Below, piece by piece: positions 11,301-19,986 of a DNA stretch of 60,032 nt. Below the pieces are notes generated by a model that was given only the letters and a program-made list of their open reading frames with translations, made no database searches and was not told the DNA's origin. The position numbers and the translations under genes were made by a program. Source of the stretch: a virus; the IMG/VR virus record IMGVR_UViG_3300024259_000033, positions 1 to 60,032 of that record; one strand, given 5' to 3'. Position 1 is the stretch's first letter, and each line of letters begins with the position of its first letter.

Positions 11301-14300
11301 TCAAGTTGACTATATTTAGCCATTAGCATATCAATTGATTGTCCAACTAATTCATATCCATTTATAGTCATTCTAAAATCTTCTTCTGTTACTAATCCAG
11401 TATCAGTTAATGTAGTTCTATCACCAATAGTTAAACTTCCTGTTGTATTACGTTCCTGAAGTTCTACACTAGTTTTTAATAGTTCTCTACTTTTTGTTAA
11501 CCCTTCTTCTAGAGTTTTAGTATCTCTTACTGCTAAATCTATTTTATCTAAATAATCATCAAATACTAAAGCTGTAAGATCTTCACCTAATAATTGAGTT
11601 AACTTAGATTGTGCTTCAGTTACAGCAAAAACATCTGTTGGATCTATATTCAAAAAGATATCATTTATAGCATCTTTATTTTTCTCACCTTCTGAACTTC
11701 TTATTAATGTTAGATATCCTTCTAAGTATGCTTTTGCTGCTTTAGCTCCAGCCTCCTGATTCTCTTCAGTAAACGCATCAAGAATATCACCTTGTTTTCC
11801 AACTAGGGTGCTTCTTTCATCTAACGTTAATTCCATAGGCAATTCTAAAATTTCATCAGAACCTAATAGATCACTAATTATTTTTTGCATAGCATCTTGT
11901 TCTTTAAATTTAGCTTCAACTTCTAAATTTAGTTGAATCAATGCAGCATTTAATAATTCATTATTTGTACTATCTATTTGTCCTAATAAACCATCAATAC
12001 TTTCTTTAGTAAGTTGATTATAATTTCCAGCAAGAACTTTATAAAGATCCTGTTCCTCACCTTTAGATATATTGCTTTGCTCTAATATTCCTGTTAAATC
12101 CCTACTTAAATCTACTATATTACCTTCTGCAGCCTTTTGGTTACGTTCAGTTATTCTTTTAGCTTTATTACCATTAATGCGTTTATCCCCAATTTCATCT
12201 TGTAAATTAGTAGATAAAATATTAGTGAATATATCTTCTAGTCCTTTTAAATCTGCAAATTCTTCAACATCTTTATTATTTGAAAAAGCTAGACTAACTG
12301 CGTCTCCCATACTAGTCATTAAAGCATTATCCATTTGTTGCTTTTCAATTCCTAGCTCTTTTTGACGATCACTATATAATTCACTAAGTTCTCTATAAGA
12401 CTTCAATCCTGCATCAGTTAAATTTGTAATTCTTATAATAGCGCCTTCTGAATTTTTTTGTATTAGTTGCTGCTTAGTGTCATCATATGGATTCTCTCTA
12501 ATGTCAGCTGTAGAACCAAGTACTTTTTGAATGTCCTCTGTTCTATTGTCACTTCGACCAGCCGCTTCTATCAATTCTAAGTTATCAACTATTTTTTGCT
12601 CATAATCACCAAAAGTACCAAACTTTATCTCAATTTTATTACTTCCTATATTGTAATCTTGTCTAGTGCTCTTAGCTTCTTTTCCTAAACTATCTATACG
12701 ATCAATATTTGTTACACTTGCTTGTTTTAAAGTTTCTTGTTCTTTTGCTTCATTTAACCTTTCCCATGCATCTGCAGCATGTCCAGCTAATCGTGCATCT
12801 TCATCTAAATATTGAATTAAAGTAGGATACTTAGTAGTTATTTCATCAATTAATGTAACTAGCTCTTCTTTTTTTTCATTACTTCCATCTTGTGCTTTAA
12901 TTAAATTATTATAAGCCATTTCAAGAGAATTAATTTCACCTAGTTCCTTTTTAGATATCTCAAGTTTAGCCTGTGATTCCTGTAATCTTTTTGCTGCTTT
13001 TTCTGCTCTATGCTCAGCTATTTTTATAACAAAAGAAATTGCACCAATTAATGCAGTTGCAACTCCAATCCATATAGAAGCTTTAGATAGCAAGCTAGTA
13101 AATTTTCCAATAAATTTACCAGCGGCATTACCTGCAGCACCAGATAAACCCTTAGCATTTTTTTTACTTTTTAATTGATTCTTTTCAAATTCTGTTTGTA
13201 TTTCAACAGGATTACGTTTAGCATATCTTTTAAACCATCCTATTAATCTTCTAAATTTACTTTTAGCTATAGCATCACTTTTATCTTGGGCTTTAGCTGC
13301 CACTGGTGCTATAGCAGACATTCCACTTTGTACACCTCGTATAATTCCTACAACAAAATTCTTAATCATTGACGAACCAAAGACTAATAATAATGCACTA
13401 ATAGGAAGTGGCATCTGATTCAAGAAACCTAAAATTGCACTTAAAGAATCAATTATAAACTTAAAAGTTTCGGCATTGGCAATCTTTAAATATAATTCTT
13501 GAAATGCGTTAGATAGTTGATTAATCTTACTTTCTAAACTATCTAGTGTTTTATGAAATTGTATTGCAGATGCTCCAGCACTATTTTCAGCTAAACCAAC
13601 TAGTTCCATAGTACGTTCATAATCATTCATTAACGCTAAGAAACGAGATTGCTGTCTAGTACCAGCCGCAGATGTCGCTATGTATCTTTGAGTAATATTA
13701 TCTAATGTACTCCATTTTTTTGATAGTTCTAAGAAAACATCATCTAAATCCTTAAATTGACCAGATGTATTTCTTAATGATACACCAACTGATTTCAATG
13801 CTTTATCAACGGAGTTGACATCTACCATTTCACCATCAACTGGCTCTAATTCGTCAGCACTCTTAGTTAATTGTTGGAAACGAGCTATAATAGTTTTCAT
13901 AGCAGTACCAATATTTTCTGGTGCTTCACGAGTTACCTCAATCATTCCAGCCAAGAACGCAGACGTTGTTGCTATCTCCATACCAGCTGATTTAGCGATT
14001 GAAGCAGTTTTAGTTAATGAATAAGATAATTCTTCTGTACTAACAGCAGCGTTCGCTGATAGATTAGAGAATATATCATTAACCATGTTAGCTTGTTCTA
14101 ATTCTAATTTAAAACCATTAAGAGCGGCTGTCATATAATTTGTTGAAGTAGCGTAATCTAATCCAGCAATTCTAGCCATTTTAATAGTTTCTGTTGTAAG
14201 TTGCATAACTTCATTTGTTTCTTTACCTTGTTGATAGTAAAGTTTTGAAGTAGCATAAGCTCCTTCAACTGTCGAACCTAAACGAGTAGCTAATTTATTA

Positions 14301-15511
14301 TAAGCCCCTATATTATCCCATAAGTCCGCTGCAGTCATATCAGTAACTATTGCTATTTGTGTTATACTTTTATCTAAATCTTTAATATTATTATAAGCTG
14401 TACGTATAGTACGAGAAAGTAATAAATATGCTTGTGAAAATCCAAAAATACGTTTAATTGTATTTGTGGCATTAGCAAACTTAGCTTGTTGTTCATTTAC
14501 TCGTTTAATTTCTTCAGAAGTTTCATTAGCTGCATGACCATACCCTTTTACTCCATTACTAAGTTTTTGTAAATCACCTGTAATTTCCTTAGTATTGTCC
14601 ATGCCTAAATCAACACTTTCTTGTTCTAGTTGTTGAATTCTATTTGTAACATCCATGATCTCTTTTTCAACTTCATTCATGGAATCAGCAGTGCTATCTT
14701 GTGCTAAATTAAAATCTTTTAGTGCTTTAGTAGCGACTGCATACCGTTGAGTTAATTTAGTATATTCTGCTCTATATTCAACGATATCTCTTTTACGATC
14801 ATCAATTTTAGTATCTACTTTCTCTGGATCTTTAAAACGCTTATCTACCTTTACTCCTTGTTTTTGTAAATCAGCAATATTCTTTTCCGTAATTTGTCCA
14901 GTTTCTTTAATTTCATTTTGTATATTTTTAATAGCTGCTTCAGTTTTTGTCATAGAAGCTAATGTAGCCTGGTCATAACCAGAAAGCTCTTGTTTAAATT
15001 GATTTATTTGTCCCTGTAAACCACCTACAATTGCTTTTGCATCTTTCCAAGCTTTTACAGTATTTGCATTTACCCCTATACCAGCAGTATCTCCAACACC
15101 TTTTCTTAACAACCCTTTTTTTTGTTGTTCAAAAATAGCTTTCTTTTTATCACCAAGTTTTGTTAAATCAGTATTTAATTTTTTAATAGTTTTAGCATTT
15201 GGACTATACTCAATAAAATCAGTTTTAGAAATTTTATTCATTTGTTTCTGTATTTTACCAATAGAATTTTCATATTTTTTAAATGCTTTTTCTGCTCTAC
15301 TTACGTCAGCTAAGCTAGACATACCTTGGCTTAGAATTGCACGTAATGCTTGTGCATCTTTCGTTGCATTTTGTAATTCAAGGCTTAATTTACCTTTTGC
15401 TTTATTACCAATCTTTAAATTTTGTAATTTCTTACCTAAGAGGTCAATCGTACTCAACATGCCTTTTGTATCAAAATTACCTTTAAAGTCAATTATATGT
15501 TTGTTTGCCAT
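8309..15511 (-). CDS. Tail tape measure protein with peptidoglycan-binding domain
   Basis: 2400 aa. The N-terminal ~350 residues are coiled coil. A TP901-type tape measure core follows at roughly 370-720 (ITQIAIVTDMTAADLW, YYQQGKETNEVMQLT, AFLAGMIEVTREAPENIGTA). Two hydrophobic segments are seen near 690-720 and 805-830. Long helical and coiled-coil stretches run to about 2150 (for example KQRSQDEQNDLEKRLALLKR). Near residues 2185-2250 there is a complete PG_binding_1 domain (VTALQKALIALGYDLPRYG, DGDFGSETLGSVKRFQRDNN, DGIVGPNTKEKF). The length would specify a tail of very roughly 350 nm by the usual ~1.5 Å per residue rule. The cell-wall domain near the C-terminus suggests a role in wall engagement at DNA entry. 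Confidence 0.92.
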   Translation of the reverse strand: MANKHIIDFKGNFDTKGMLSTIDLLGKKLQNLKIGNKAKGKLSLELQNATKDAQALRAILSQGMSSLADVSRAEKAFKKYENSIGKIQKQMNKISKTDFIEYSPNAKTIKKLNTDLTKLGDKKKAIFEQQKKGLLRKGVGDTAGIGVNANTVKAWKDAKAIVGGLQGQINQFKQELSGYDQATLASMTKTEAAIKNIQNEIKETGQITEKNIADLQKQGVKVDKRFKDPEKVDTKIDDRKRDIVEYRAEYTKLTQRYAVATKALKDFNLAQDSTADSMNEVEKEIMDVTNRIQQLEQESVDLGMDNTKEITGDLQKLSNGVKGYGHAANETSEEIKRVNEQQAKFANATNTIKRIFGFSQAYLLLSRTIRTAYNNIKDLDKSITQIAIVTDMTAADLWDNIGAYNKLATRLGSTVEGAYATSKLYYQQGKETNEVMQLTTETIKMARIAGLDYATSTNYMTAALNGFKLELEQANMVNDIFSNLSANAAVSTEELSYSLTKTASIAKSAGMEIATTSAFLAGMIEVTREAPENIGTAMKTIIARFQQLTKSADELEPVDGEMVDVNSVDKALKSVGVSLRNTSGQFKDLDDVFLELSKKWSTLDNITQRYIATSAAGTRQQSRFLALMNDYERTMELVGLAENSAGASAIQFHKTLDSLESKINQLSNAFQELYLKIANAETFKFIIDSLSAILGFLNQMPLPISALLLVFGSSMIKNFVVGIIRGVQSGMSAIAPVAAKAQDKSDAIAKSKFRRLIGWFKRYAKRNPVEIQTEFEKNQLKSKKNAKGLSGAAGNAAGKFIGKFTSLLSKASIWIGVATALIGAISFVIKIAEHRAEKAAKRLQESQAKLEISKKELGEINSLEMAYNNLIKAQDGSNEKKEELVTLIDEITTKYPTLIQYLDEDARLAGHAADAWERLNEAKEQETLKQASVTNIDRIDSLGKEAKSTRQDYNIGSNKIEIKFGTFGDYEQKIVDNLELIEAAGRSDNRTEDIQKVLGSTADIRENPYDDTKQQLIQKNSEGAIIRITNLTDAGLKSYRELSELYSDRQKELGIEKQQMDNALMTSMGDAVSLAFSNNKDVEEFADLKGLEDIFTNILSTNLQDEIGDKRINGNKAKRITERNQKAAEGNIVDLSRDLTGILEQSNISKGEEQDLYKVLAGNYNQLTKESIDGLLGQIDSTNNELLNAALIQLNLEVEAKFKEQDAMQKIISDLLGSDEILELPMELTLDERSTLVGKQGDILDAFTEENQEAGAKAAKAYLEGYLTLIRSSEGEKNKDAINDIFLNIDPTDVFAVTEAQSKLTQLLGEDLTALVFDDYLDKIDLAVRDTKTLEEGLTKSRELLKTSVELQERNTTGSLTIGDRTTLTDTGLVTEEDFRMTINGYELVGQSIDMLMAKYSQLENQKRQYMITEQEETVANLEKEIDILDGATEEDHETFAKSDVGSSLILVLEQAKNELGFMVEEAKVFNDTMNFEIFDPFKVIQSSIDDYSKSLEKVTKLQEISNSKNVLGAKAALEYAQEYPGILKNAKKTADGQIKLDEAVVKSFMNGEEIKSDAAIESAIIELKARRAVLVGQYEAIKAELTNSRLTGNEKAKMATALAEHEVTVANAKTAILKELDEAGIANQDEYLQAYLDKLDNENTNLEISTNNRLDADVLATKTALANAKKVVAGYYSIARSANIAARQIVAMQDGTVISLPAQPRFDGSAIDESWSASGGYVGTPLEGLFGESVTIDDSLFALAIKELGGIGEAIGSINGQMLALQALKELDLSDLTKEGSGSGGSDAAKEYLLELDKWFNYLKRIATLEQEISNLQAKRKNISGGRAYAASLLEENIRLQEQEKLKRELLEAQQEYLKNLKGELNAEYGRYLYFVGDTLQIDYDAIMEATGGNQELGDGIQKAIDEYVELFDSVSELSDALEDLINQQAANLQELTEMQIEAEQQVLSALKDAEQEKIKILEKELAMREESNEKYLSSLESSLEKEQNMRSKQRSQDEQNDLEKRLALLKRDTSGKYAKEVADLEQQLKDKQEELSDTTRQDEIDRIREASSAEQDAIQDQIDQLEELRGLKEDNMELYWNEVYNLMTQTDEMILDFIKTNSQEYLELSAKQQEEYLKNLRKTIEAAKALMDGTAFDDAEKNAKDKNDPRDESNDPSIIVDPPATGGRPSGEGQVSSLSGLIKSGQKGASVTALQKALIALGYDLPRYGADGDFGSETLGSVKRFQRDNNVSADGIVGPNTKEKFKIYGYKEGGLVDKTGFAMLHGTKDKPETVLNSRETSIFQKFVEWLRSFGTKGIEDIKTDLSPQNAIGYDSTNIDYLNGQALDKQGQLFEQLANATKYLANAKNIGGTTLDIDIIFENANIANDYDVENITDKLKETLLEVAESTGNRVVTRSL

Positions 15512-15520
15512 TTATTCCTC

Positions 15521-17032
15521 CTATGTTAGTAATTTACTAAATTCCGTAACATTCATTTTTAATCTCATTGATAAACTTATTTTTTGTTCATAAGCTTTAA
15601 AAGCTGATGCACCAAATTTATAAATATTATTGGAATATAAATCAGTTTGTCCACCAATTTTTTGTTGCTTCTGGGCTGGTGTTAAAGTTCTATCATATGC
15701 ACGCATTTTTAAAGTTGCAAGATTCGTAACTGGTCCAGCATCAGGGTCTTCACTCATGAACGCTTTCCCTAAAATATTTTGTGAATTATGAAAACTACCA
15801 CGAATACCACCAGTATTTGTAACACCCGTTTTAATTTGTTTATTAACTACTTTTTTTATATGTTCTAATATCCTATATATAGGTACAATTTCTTTGCCTA
15901 ATACAAAGAAATATCCTGCCATTGCTGTTTTACTTGACTTCTGACCAAGGAACTCAGATTTAATAAGTTGAAAACGATTACTCATTGGAATTGAACTATC
16001 AAAGATATTTGCAGTTCCTTGCATAATCCACAATCCCGCAGTATAGTTTAAAATTTTCATAATATCTTCATAAGTTTTAAATTTATCTCTTGTTAAGTTT
16101 GCTTTCTCAAAAACATTACTTTTAAAATCAAAAGAGCCAAATTGTTCGAAATGCAAAATATTATATAAATCAAATAATAATTTATTAATACTGTCATCTT
16201 CTACTATTCTACTATTAGTATCATCCATAATAGTAGATAAAAATTTTCTGATACTACCTTTGCCAGGACTATTAACACGTAAATTAATACCACTACTGTC
16301 GCCAGAAACATTTACGTTTTTAACACTTATTGTAATTGGTATTGTAATACTACCAAGAGCAACATCTGTTTTTACATGTTTAGAATAAACTACTTCTTTA
16401 CTCTTTTTATTTTTTCTTGTGATATCATATTTACCTATTACCTTATTTTTAATTAAACCTTTACCCATATTTATAAAATTACCGACCATAGCTGTTGTAA
16501 TTTCACCGATAATTCCTTGGTAATTTGCATAGGATGGAGTTTTATTATTTTTGCCAAATAACATATTGCCTAATAATTTTCCTTCCTTTCCATTTATATG
16601 CGCAAAACTTGTTTGTATAGCTTCTTGCAAAACTAATTGATCTCTATCTGATATTTTATTAACACCTGTATTTATTTTTTTTATTATTTCTTGTATATTT
16701 ACTTTAGCTTTGGTTTTTGTTTCACCACTAATCGCTGTAAAATTTTTACCTGAACCACTAGCACCATAAGCACTTAATAATTCTTTTTTAACATAACTAC
16801 CAATTATTTCTCCATAATCTCTATATTTATTATTAAATTCTTTGCAGAAAATTATTGGAGAACTATATCCTATTGCTTTTGCAGATTCAAAAGCTAGGTT
16901 TCTAGCACGAGCAATACTAGTATCTAACATAGTTATTAGTCCGCTATTTTTAATATCCGCTGATTTCATAGTGCTTTCTGAAGTTCTATAATTCTCTACA
17001 TTACTATGTAAATACATATTCGCTTTACTCAT
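15521..17032 (-). CDS. Hypothetical tail-region protein, 503 aa
   Basis: No family recognised. The protein begins MSKANMYLHSNVENYRTSES and is Lys/Ser/Asn-rich. It has helical segments at the N-terminus and a central region with strands (SITIPITISVKNVNVSGDSS). It sits between the second tail-tube paralog and the tape measure gene. That slot often holds tail assembly chaperones, but those are smaller and usually joined by a programmed frameshift, and no such slippery overlap is seen here. A virion or tail assembly role is inferred only from position. RBS AGGAGGAAAAG. Confidence 0.5.
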   Translation of the reverse strand: MSKANMYLHSNVENYRTSESTMKSADIKNSGLITMLDTSIARARNLAFESAKAIGYSSPIIFCKEFNNKYRDYGEIIGSYVKKELLSAYGASGSGKNFTAISGETKTKAKVNIQEIIKKINTGVNKISDRDQLVLQEAIQTSFAHINGKEGKLLGNMLFGKNNKTPSYANYQGIIGEITTAMVGNFINMGKGLIKNKVIGKYDITRKNKKSKEVVYSKHVKTDVALGSITIPITISVKNVNVSGDSSGINLRVNSPGKGSIRKFLSTIMDDTNSRIVEDDSINKLLFDLYNILHFEQFGSFDFKSNVFEKANLTRDKFKTYEDIMKILNYTAGLWIMQGTANIFDSSIPMSNRFQLIKSEFLGQKSSKTAMAGYFFVLGKEIVPIYRILEHIKKVVNKQIKTGVTNTGGIRGSFHNSQNILGKAFMSEDPDAGPVTNLATLKMRAYDRTLTPAQKQQKIGGQTDLYSNNIYKFGASAFKAYEQKISLSMRLKMNVTEFSKLLT

Positions 17033-17045
17033 CTTTTCCTCCTAT

Positions 17046-17080
17046 AAAAAAAAAGGTTGACTTATAACAAGTCAACCTTT
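17046..17080 (-). terminator. Rho-independent terminator after tail-tube paralog 2
   Basis: The 10-bp arms AAAGGTTGAC and GTCAACCTTT (17052-17061 and 17071-17080) are followed on the minus strand by a run of T (A run 17046-17054 on plus). It lies 3 bp past the stop of the gene ending at 17084, so the tube paralog is separated transcriptionally from the genes downstream. Confidence 0.85.
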
Positions 17081-17083
17081 ATA

Positions 17084-17890
17084 TTAAGAATCGTTATCTA
17101 TATCTTCTGGCAATTGCATCATTTCCATGGTAGCAGAAGAACTATTTGGTGTACGCCCAGGCATAGCAATCACATTAAATACATGTATTATTGGTGTCGC
17201 TTTACTACCTAATTGTAAATTCAAATTACTTATAATTTTAACTTTTGGCATAACAATAATTCCCGTTTCATTTACTCCTCTATCAGGAGTAATATAATAT
17301 CTACCTTCAAATGACAAATATTCAGAGATTCTATTTTCATCTATAACAACTACATTAAGGTCTCCCTCGTATTCGTAGGTATAATGAACTAGTACTTCTT
17401 TATTTGCATTGGCGAGACCACAATCAATTTCAGTACTTGAGAAAGTACCTGTAATTTTAGATATCCCACTACTTATATCATATACAAAATGAGGCTCTGT
17501 TATAATACAAGTTTTGTCTAAAGTTCCTACTCCACTCGCATCTAAAATTATTTCCTCTCTTTTGCTTAAATAAGCACTTTCATTAGTTGGGCTTTCTAAT
17601 AATTTAGCATTTGTTAAAAATACTAATCCCATTTCACTAATTAAACCATTATTAAATTGCATTTGCATAGGATCATGTTCTTCCCACATTATACGTGCCT
17701 TATTACCTTTTCCACCGCTCGCAGTTGCAATTTTTGTTGGTTCACTAATATTACTTAATTGTATATCATCAAATGACAATATTGTTTCACCAGGCTCATA
17801 AACATATTCACCTACCCTCATACTTACTGTAGCTTTAAACACAGCACTGTATAACTCTTTCATCCCGAAAAAATCACTTGAAATTTCCAT
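17084..17890 (-). CDS. Second tail-tube-like structural protein (paralog)
   Basis: 268 aa. It aligns by eye over its length with the protein encoded at 17960-18757. Shared landmarks in the same order are an S-x-x-x-x-T-x-x-A-x-GGKG-x-x-x-x-I-W motif (IATASGGKGNKARIMWEEHD versus EQTEAKGGKGAPPLIIWDYG), a 'LISEMGLVFLTNAKLLE' versus 'LMTPASLGVLYGAAAVE' segment, and a C-terminal P-x-x-K-I-x-S/x-x-x-L block. It is likely a tail-tube or tube-cap-like virion protein arising from duplication. It is bracketed by its own terminator and that of its neighbour, a pattern often seen for abundant structural proteins. Confidence 0.6.
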   Translation of the reverse strand: MEISSDFFGMKELYSAVFKATVSMRVGEYVYEPGETILSFDDIQLSNISEPTKIATASGGKGNKARIMWEEHDPMQMQFNNGLISEMGLVFLTNAKLLESPTNESAYLSKREEIILDASGVGTLDKTCIITEPHFVYDISSGISKITGTFSSTEIDCGLANANKEVLVHYTYEYEGDLNVVVIDENRISEYLSFEGRYYITPDRGVNETGIIVMPKVKIISNLNLQLGSKATPIIHVFNVIAMPGRTPNSSSATMEMMQLPEDIDNDS

Positions 17891-17907
17891 TCCTTTTCCT
17901 CCAATTA

Positions 17908-17936
17908 AAAAAAGGGTTGCCCGAAAGCAACCCCTT
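17908..17936 (-). terminator. Rho-independent terminator after major tail-tube gene
   Basis: The arms GGGTTGC and GCAACCC (17914-17920 and 17927-17933) enclose the loop CCGAAA and are followed on the minus strand by a T run. It lies between the two tube paralogs and would give extra expression of the promoter-proximal one. Confidence 0.85.
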
Positions 17937-17959
17937 ATTTATCATTCAATTCTTTTCAA

Positions 17960-18757
17960 TTAAACAACGTCATGTTTAATTAACATCATCATGTTATTAT
18001 TCGCATCACGTAATACACGTAAAGTCATATCAAATACAGATGCGTCACCTTCAGACTCCATTGTAAGAGTACTTTCAGAACTTATTTTTGCTCTTGGAAT
18101 AACAAGTTGGAATTTTTCATCCGTACCAAGAGTATTTCTTATCAATGTATCACCGATAACTTTGTAAGTTCCTGGGAAATGAGCTGCATCAATAGTAATA
18201 GTATATGAGTCAGTTCCTTCAGTACCTTCAGTAACAACATCCCAGAAGAATATCATTAGGTCATCTGGAGCACCATCTGTTCCCATAGTAAGAACTTGAG
18301 TAGACATAGCTGCCGTCATTGATCCACGAACACCAGTTGTTAAATTATGGAATTTAATTGTTGAGCCATCAAGTGGTGGATTTGTAGCTACGAAAGTACA
18401 TGTATCTCCTGCTGCCACAGTGATCTTTTCAACCATGCGAACTACACCGTCTGTATCACCAGCTTCTACTGCTGCTGCACCATATAGAACTCCTAATGAA
18501 GCAGGTGTCATTAAAGCATCTTGTAGAGTTAGAGTAATTTCTTTACCATAATCCCAAATGATTAGTGGTGGAGCGCCTTTTCCACCCTTGGCTTCTGTTT
18601 GCTCACTTGTAGTTTCAATTGTAGATACTTTCAAAGAATCTAAATATAATACTACATCGTTGATAGACACGCCAAGACGTGTGTCTGCTGCTAATGCAAT
18701 AAATTGTACATCAGCTACTTCTTTAATCCCATATTGTGTTAAAATATTTTGAGACAT
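17960..18757 (-). CDS. Major tail tube protein (probable)
   Basis: 265 aa, acidic, beta-rich. It opens MSQNILTQYGIKEVADVQFI, then has the GGKG-x-x-x-x-I-W block near residues 58-70 shared with the next gene. An inserted domain lies around 110-200, and a C-terminal strand set ends RDANNNMMMLIKHDVV. Position (after head-tail joining genes, before the tape measure), size and dedicated terminator all fit the major tail tube protein of a long-tailed siphovirus. The family is inferred from position and style, not from a recognised signature. Confidence 0.65.
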   Translation of the reverse strand: MSQNILTQYGIKEVADVQFIALAADTRLGVSINDVVLYLDSLKVSTIETTSEQTEAKGGKGAPPLIIWDYGKEITLTLQDALMTPASLGVLYGAAAVEAGDTDGVVRMVEKITVAAGDTCTFVATNPPLDGSTIKFHNLTTGVRGSMTAAMSTQVLTMGTDGAPDDLMIFFWDVVTEGTEGTDSYTITIDAAHFPGTYKVIGDTLIRNTLGTDEKFQLVIPRAKISSESTLTMESEGDASVFDMTLRVLRDANNNMMMLIKHDVV

Positions 18758-18777
18758 TAAACTTTTTCCTCCTATTT

Positions 18778-19524
18778 TTAATCTTTTATTGGGATATTAT
18801 TAACCCAATGTCTTATTTTATCTTCACTGATTTTTGCACCAGCCAAAATTGCTTGAATAGCAGATTGATAATTTTCTTTCATCTGCATACGTTGTAATTG
18901 GTCATAAAAAGCATAATAAGGGGTCTCCCAAATATTGTTAATATTCATACCAATTCCACCTACTGCAACACTACCAATTAAATCAGCAAAATCCATCGTA
19001 GTGTTGTTTTTCTTTTTTTTAAGTTTTTTTAAAATTCTCTCTCGTTCTTTAAACTTTTCTGCTAGGTCTCTAGCGCCTGCACTTCCAGGATTTAACTTAC
19101 GTACTTTATCATCTAAACAATTCTGTGTCGCAACAATAATTTGAAAATTATTAAAATTATCTTTTGTAATTACTCTCTTTTCAGAGGGTTTACCAATTAT
19201 TATACTTCCTAAATCAGTTACTATTCGAATTTTTTCATTAATTACTAAGTATAATGCTTTTGTAAATTCATTGAGGAAGACAATGTTATTTTTGCAATAG
19301 AACATAATATAGTCAAATATATGATCAAAGTGTTCTTCCTTATCTTCATTTAAATCCTCTATTGAAAGCAGTAATAAATGTATACTCTGAAAAACTGTTT
19401 GATATGATTTTATTGCTATATCATTTAAAGTCATTGGGTGAATAAGACAAATATCTTCAAATTCAATGGGTAACCCTCGTAATAACTTTAATCTACTTAT
19501 ATCAATTTTGCTCGATTGATCCAT
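18778..19524 (-). CDS. Hypothetical tail-morphogenesis protein (assembly-chaperone candidate)
   Basis: 248 aa, largely helical, with a Lys-rich linker near 165-180 (ERERILKKLKKKKN). Its C-terminal motif is YYAFYDQLQRMQMKENYQSA, which resembles the end of large-phage proteins encoded next to tail genes. The start overlaps the end of the upstream gene by 23 bp. It could be a tail assembly chaperone placed upstream of the tube gene rather than downstream. That assignment is inference from composition and position. Confidence 0.4.
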   Translation of the reverse strand: MDQSSKIDISRLKLLRGLPIEFEDICLIHPMTLNDIAIKSYQTVFQSIHLLLLSIEDLNEDKEEHFDHIFDYIMFYCKNNIVFLNEFTKALYLVINEKIRIVTDLGSIIIGKPSEKRVITKDNFNNFQIIVATQNCLDDKVRKLNPGSAGARDLAEKFKERERILKKLKKKKNNTTMDFADLIGSVAVGGIGMNINNIWETPYYAFYDQLQRMQMKENYQSAIQAILAGAKISEDKIRHWVNNIPIKD

Positions 19525-19978
19525 ATACCATACTGAATCCAGCTAATTCATCATAAGGGACAACTAACTCTGCGCCTTGTGAAGTAACTGTTCCTATACC
19601 ATTTAGTTTGTACCCTTCAAACATTTGGTCTATTTCTTTCATAATAAGATAAGGTCTTTGTGCATTAGCGTCTATTCCCCAAGTTCCCTTAGGACAATAT
19701 ACATCAAATGCTATTAGATTTAAAAGATAATTTGTATTATCATCTAATCTATTAAACTGAGGGAGTCTAACAACTACCTTAGATTCTTGATCTTTACTAT
19801 CATCAACAAAAGGCTCTAATATAATATTAGTGCCTAATACTTGTTCTATTTTATATGTATTTCCATTTTGTAATACTTCTCTACTAGTATCTTTTAATAA
19901 TCTAATTAGAGTTTGATTTGTTAATAATCTATTGCTGATACGAACCATTGATATACCAGCAGCTTCATATTTATTCAT
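19502..19978 (-). CDS. Tail terminator / tail completion-like protein
   Basis: 158 aa alpha/beta protein located between a head-tail connector-like protein and the tube gene, the usual place for the tail terminator. The segment RPYLIMKEIDQMFEGYKLNG followed by a strand region ending LAGFSMVYGS resembles the helix-strand layout of gpU/tail-completion folds. RBS AGGTGGTTG (minus strand) precedes the ATG. The overlap with the next gene suggests coupling. Assignment is positional. Confidence 0.45.
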   Translation of the reverse strand: MNKYEAAGISMVRISNRLLTNQTLIRLLKDTSREVLQNGNTYKIEQVLGTNIILEPFVDDSKDQESKVVVRLPQFNRLDDNTNYLLNLIAFDVYCPKGTWGIDANAQRPYLIMKEIDQMFEGYKLNGIGTVTSQGAELVVPYDELAGFSMVYGSIEQN

Positions 19979-19986
19979 TCAACCAC

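Noticed and set aside
15521-19524. Programmed -1 frameshift pair for tail assembly chaperones (lambda G/GT type)
   Set aside because: No overlapping frame with a slippery heptamer was found between the tube and tape measure genes.
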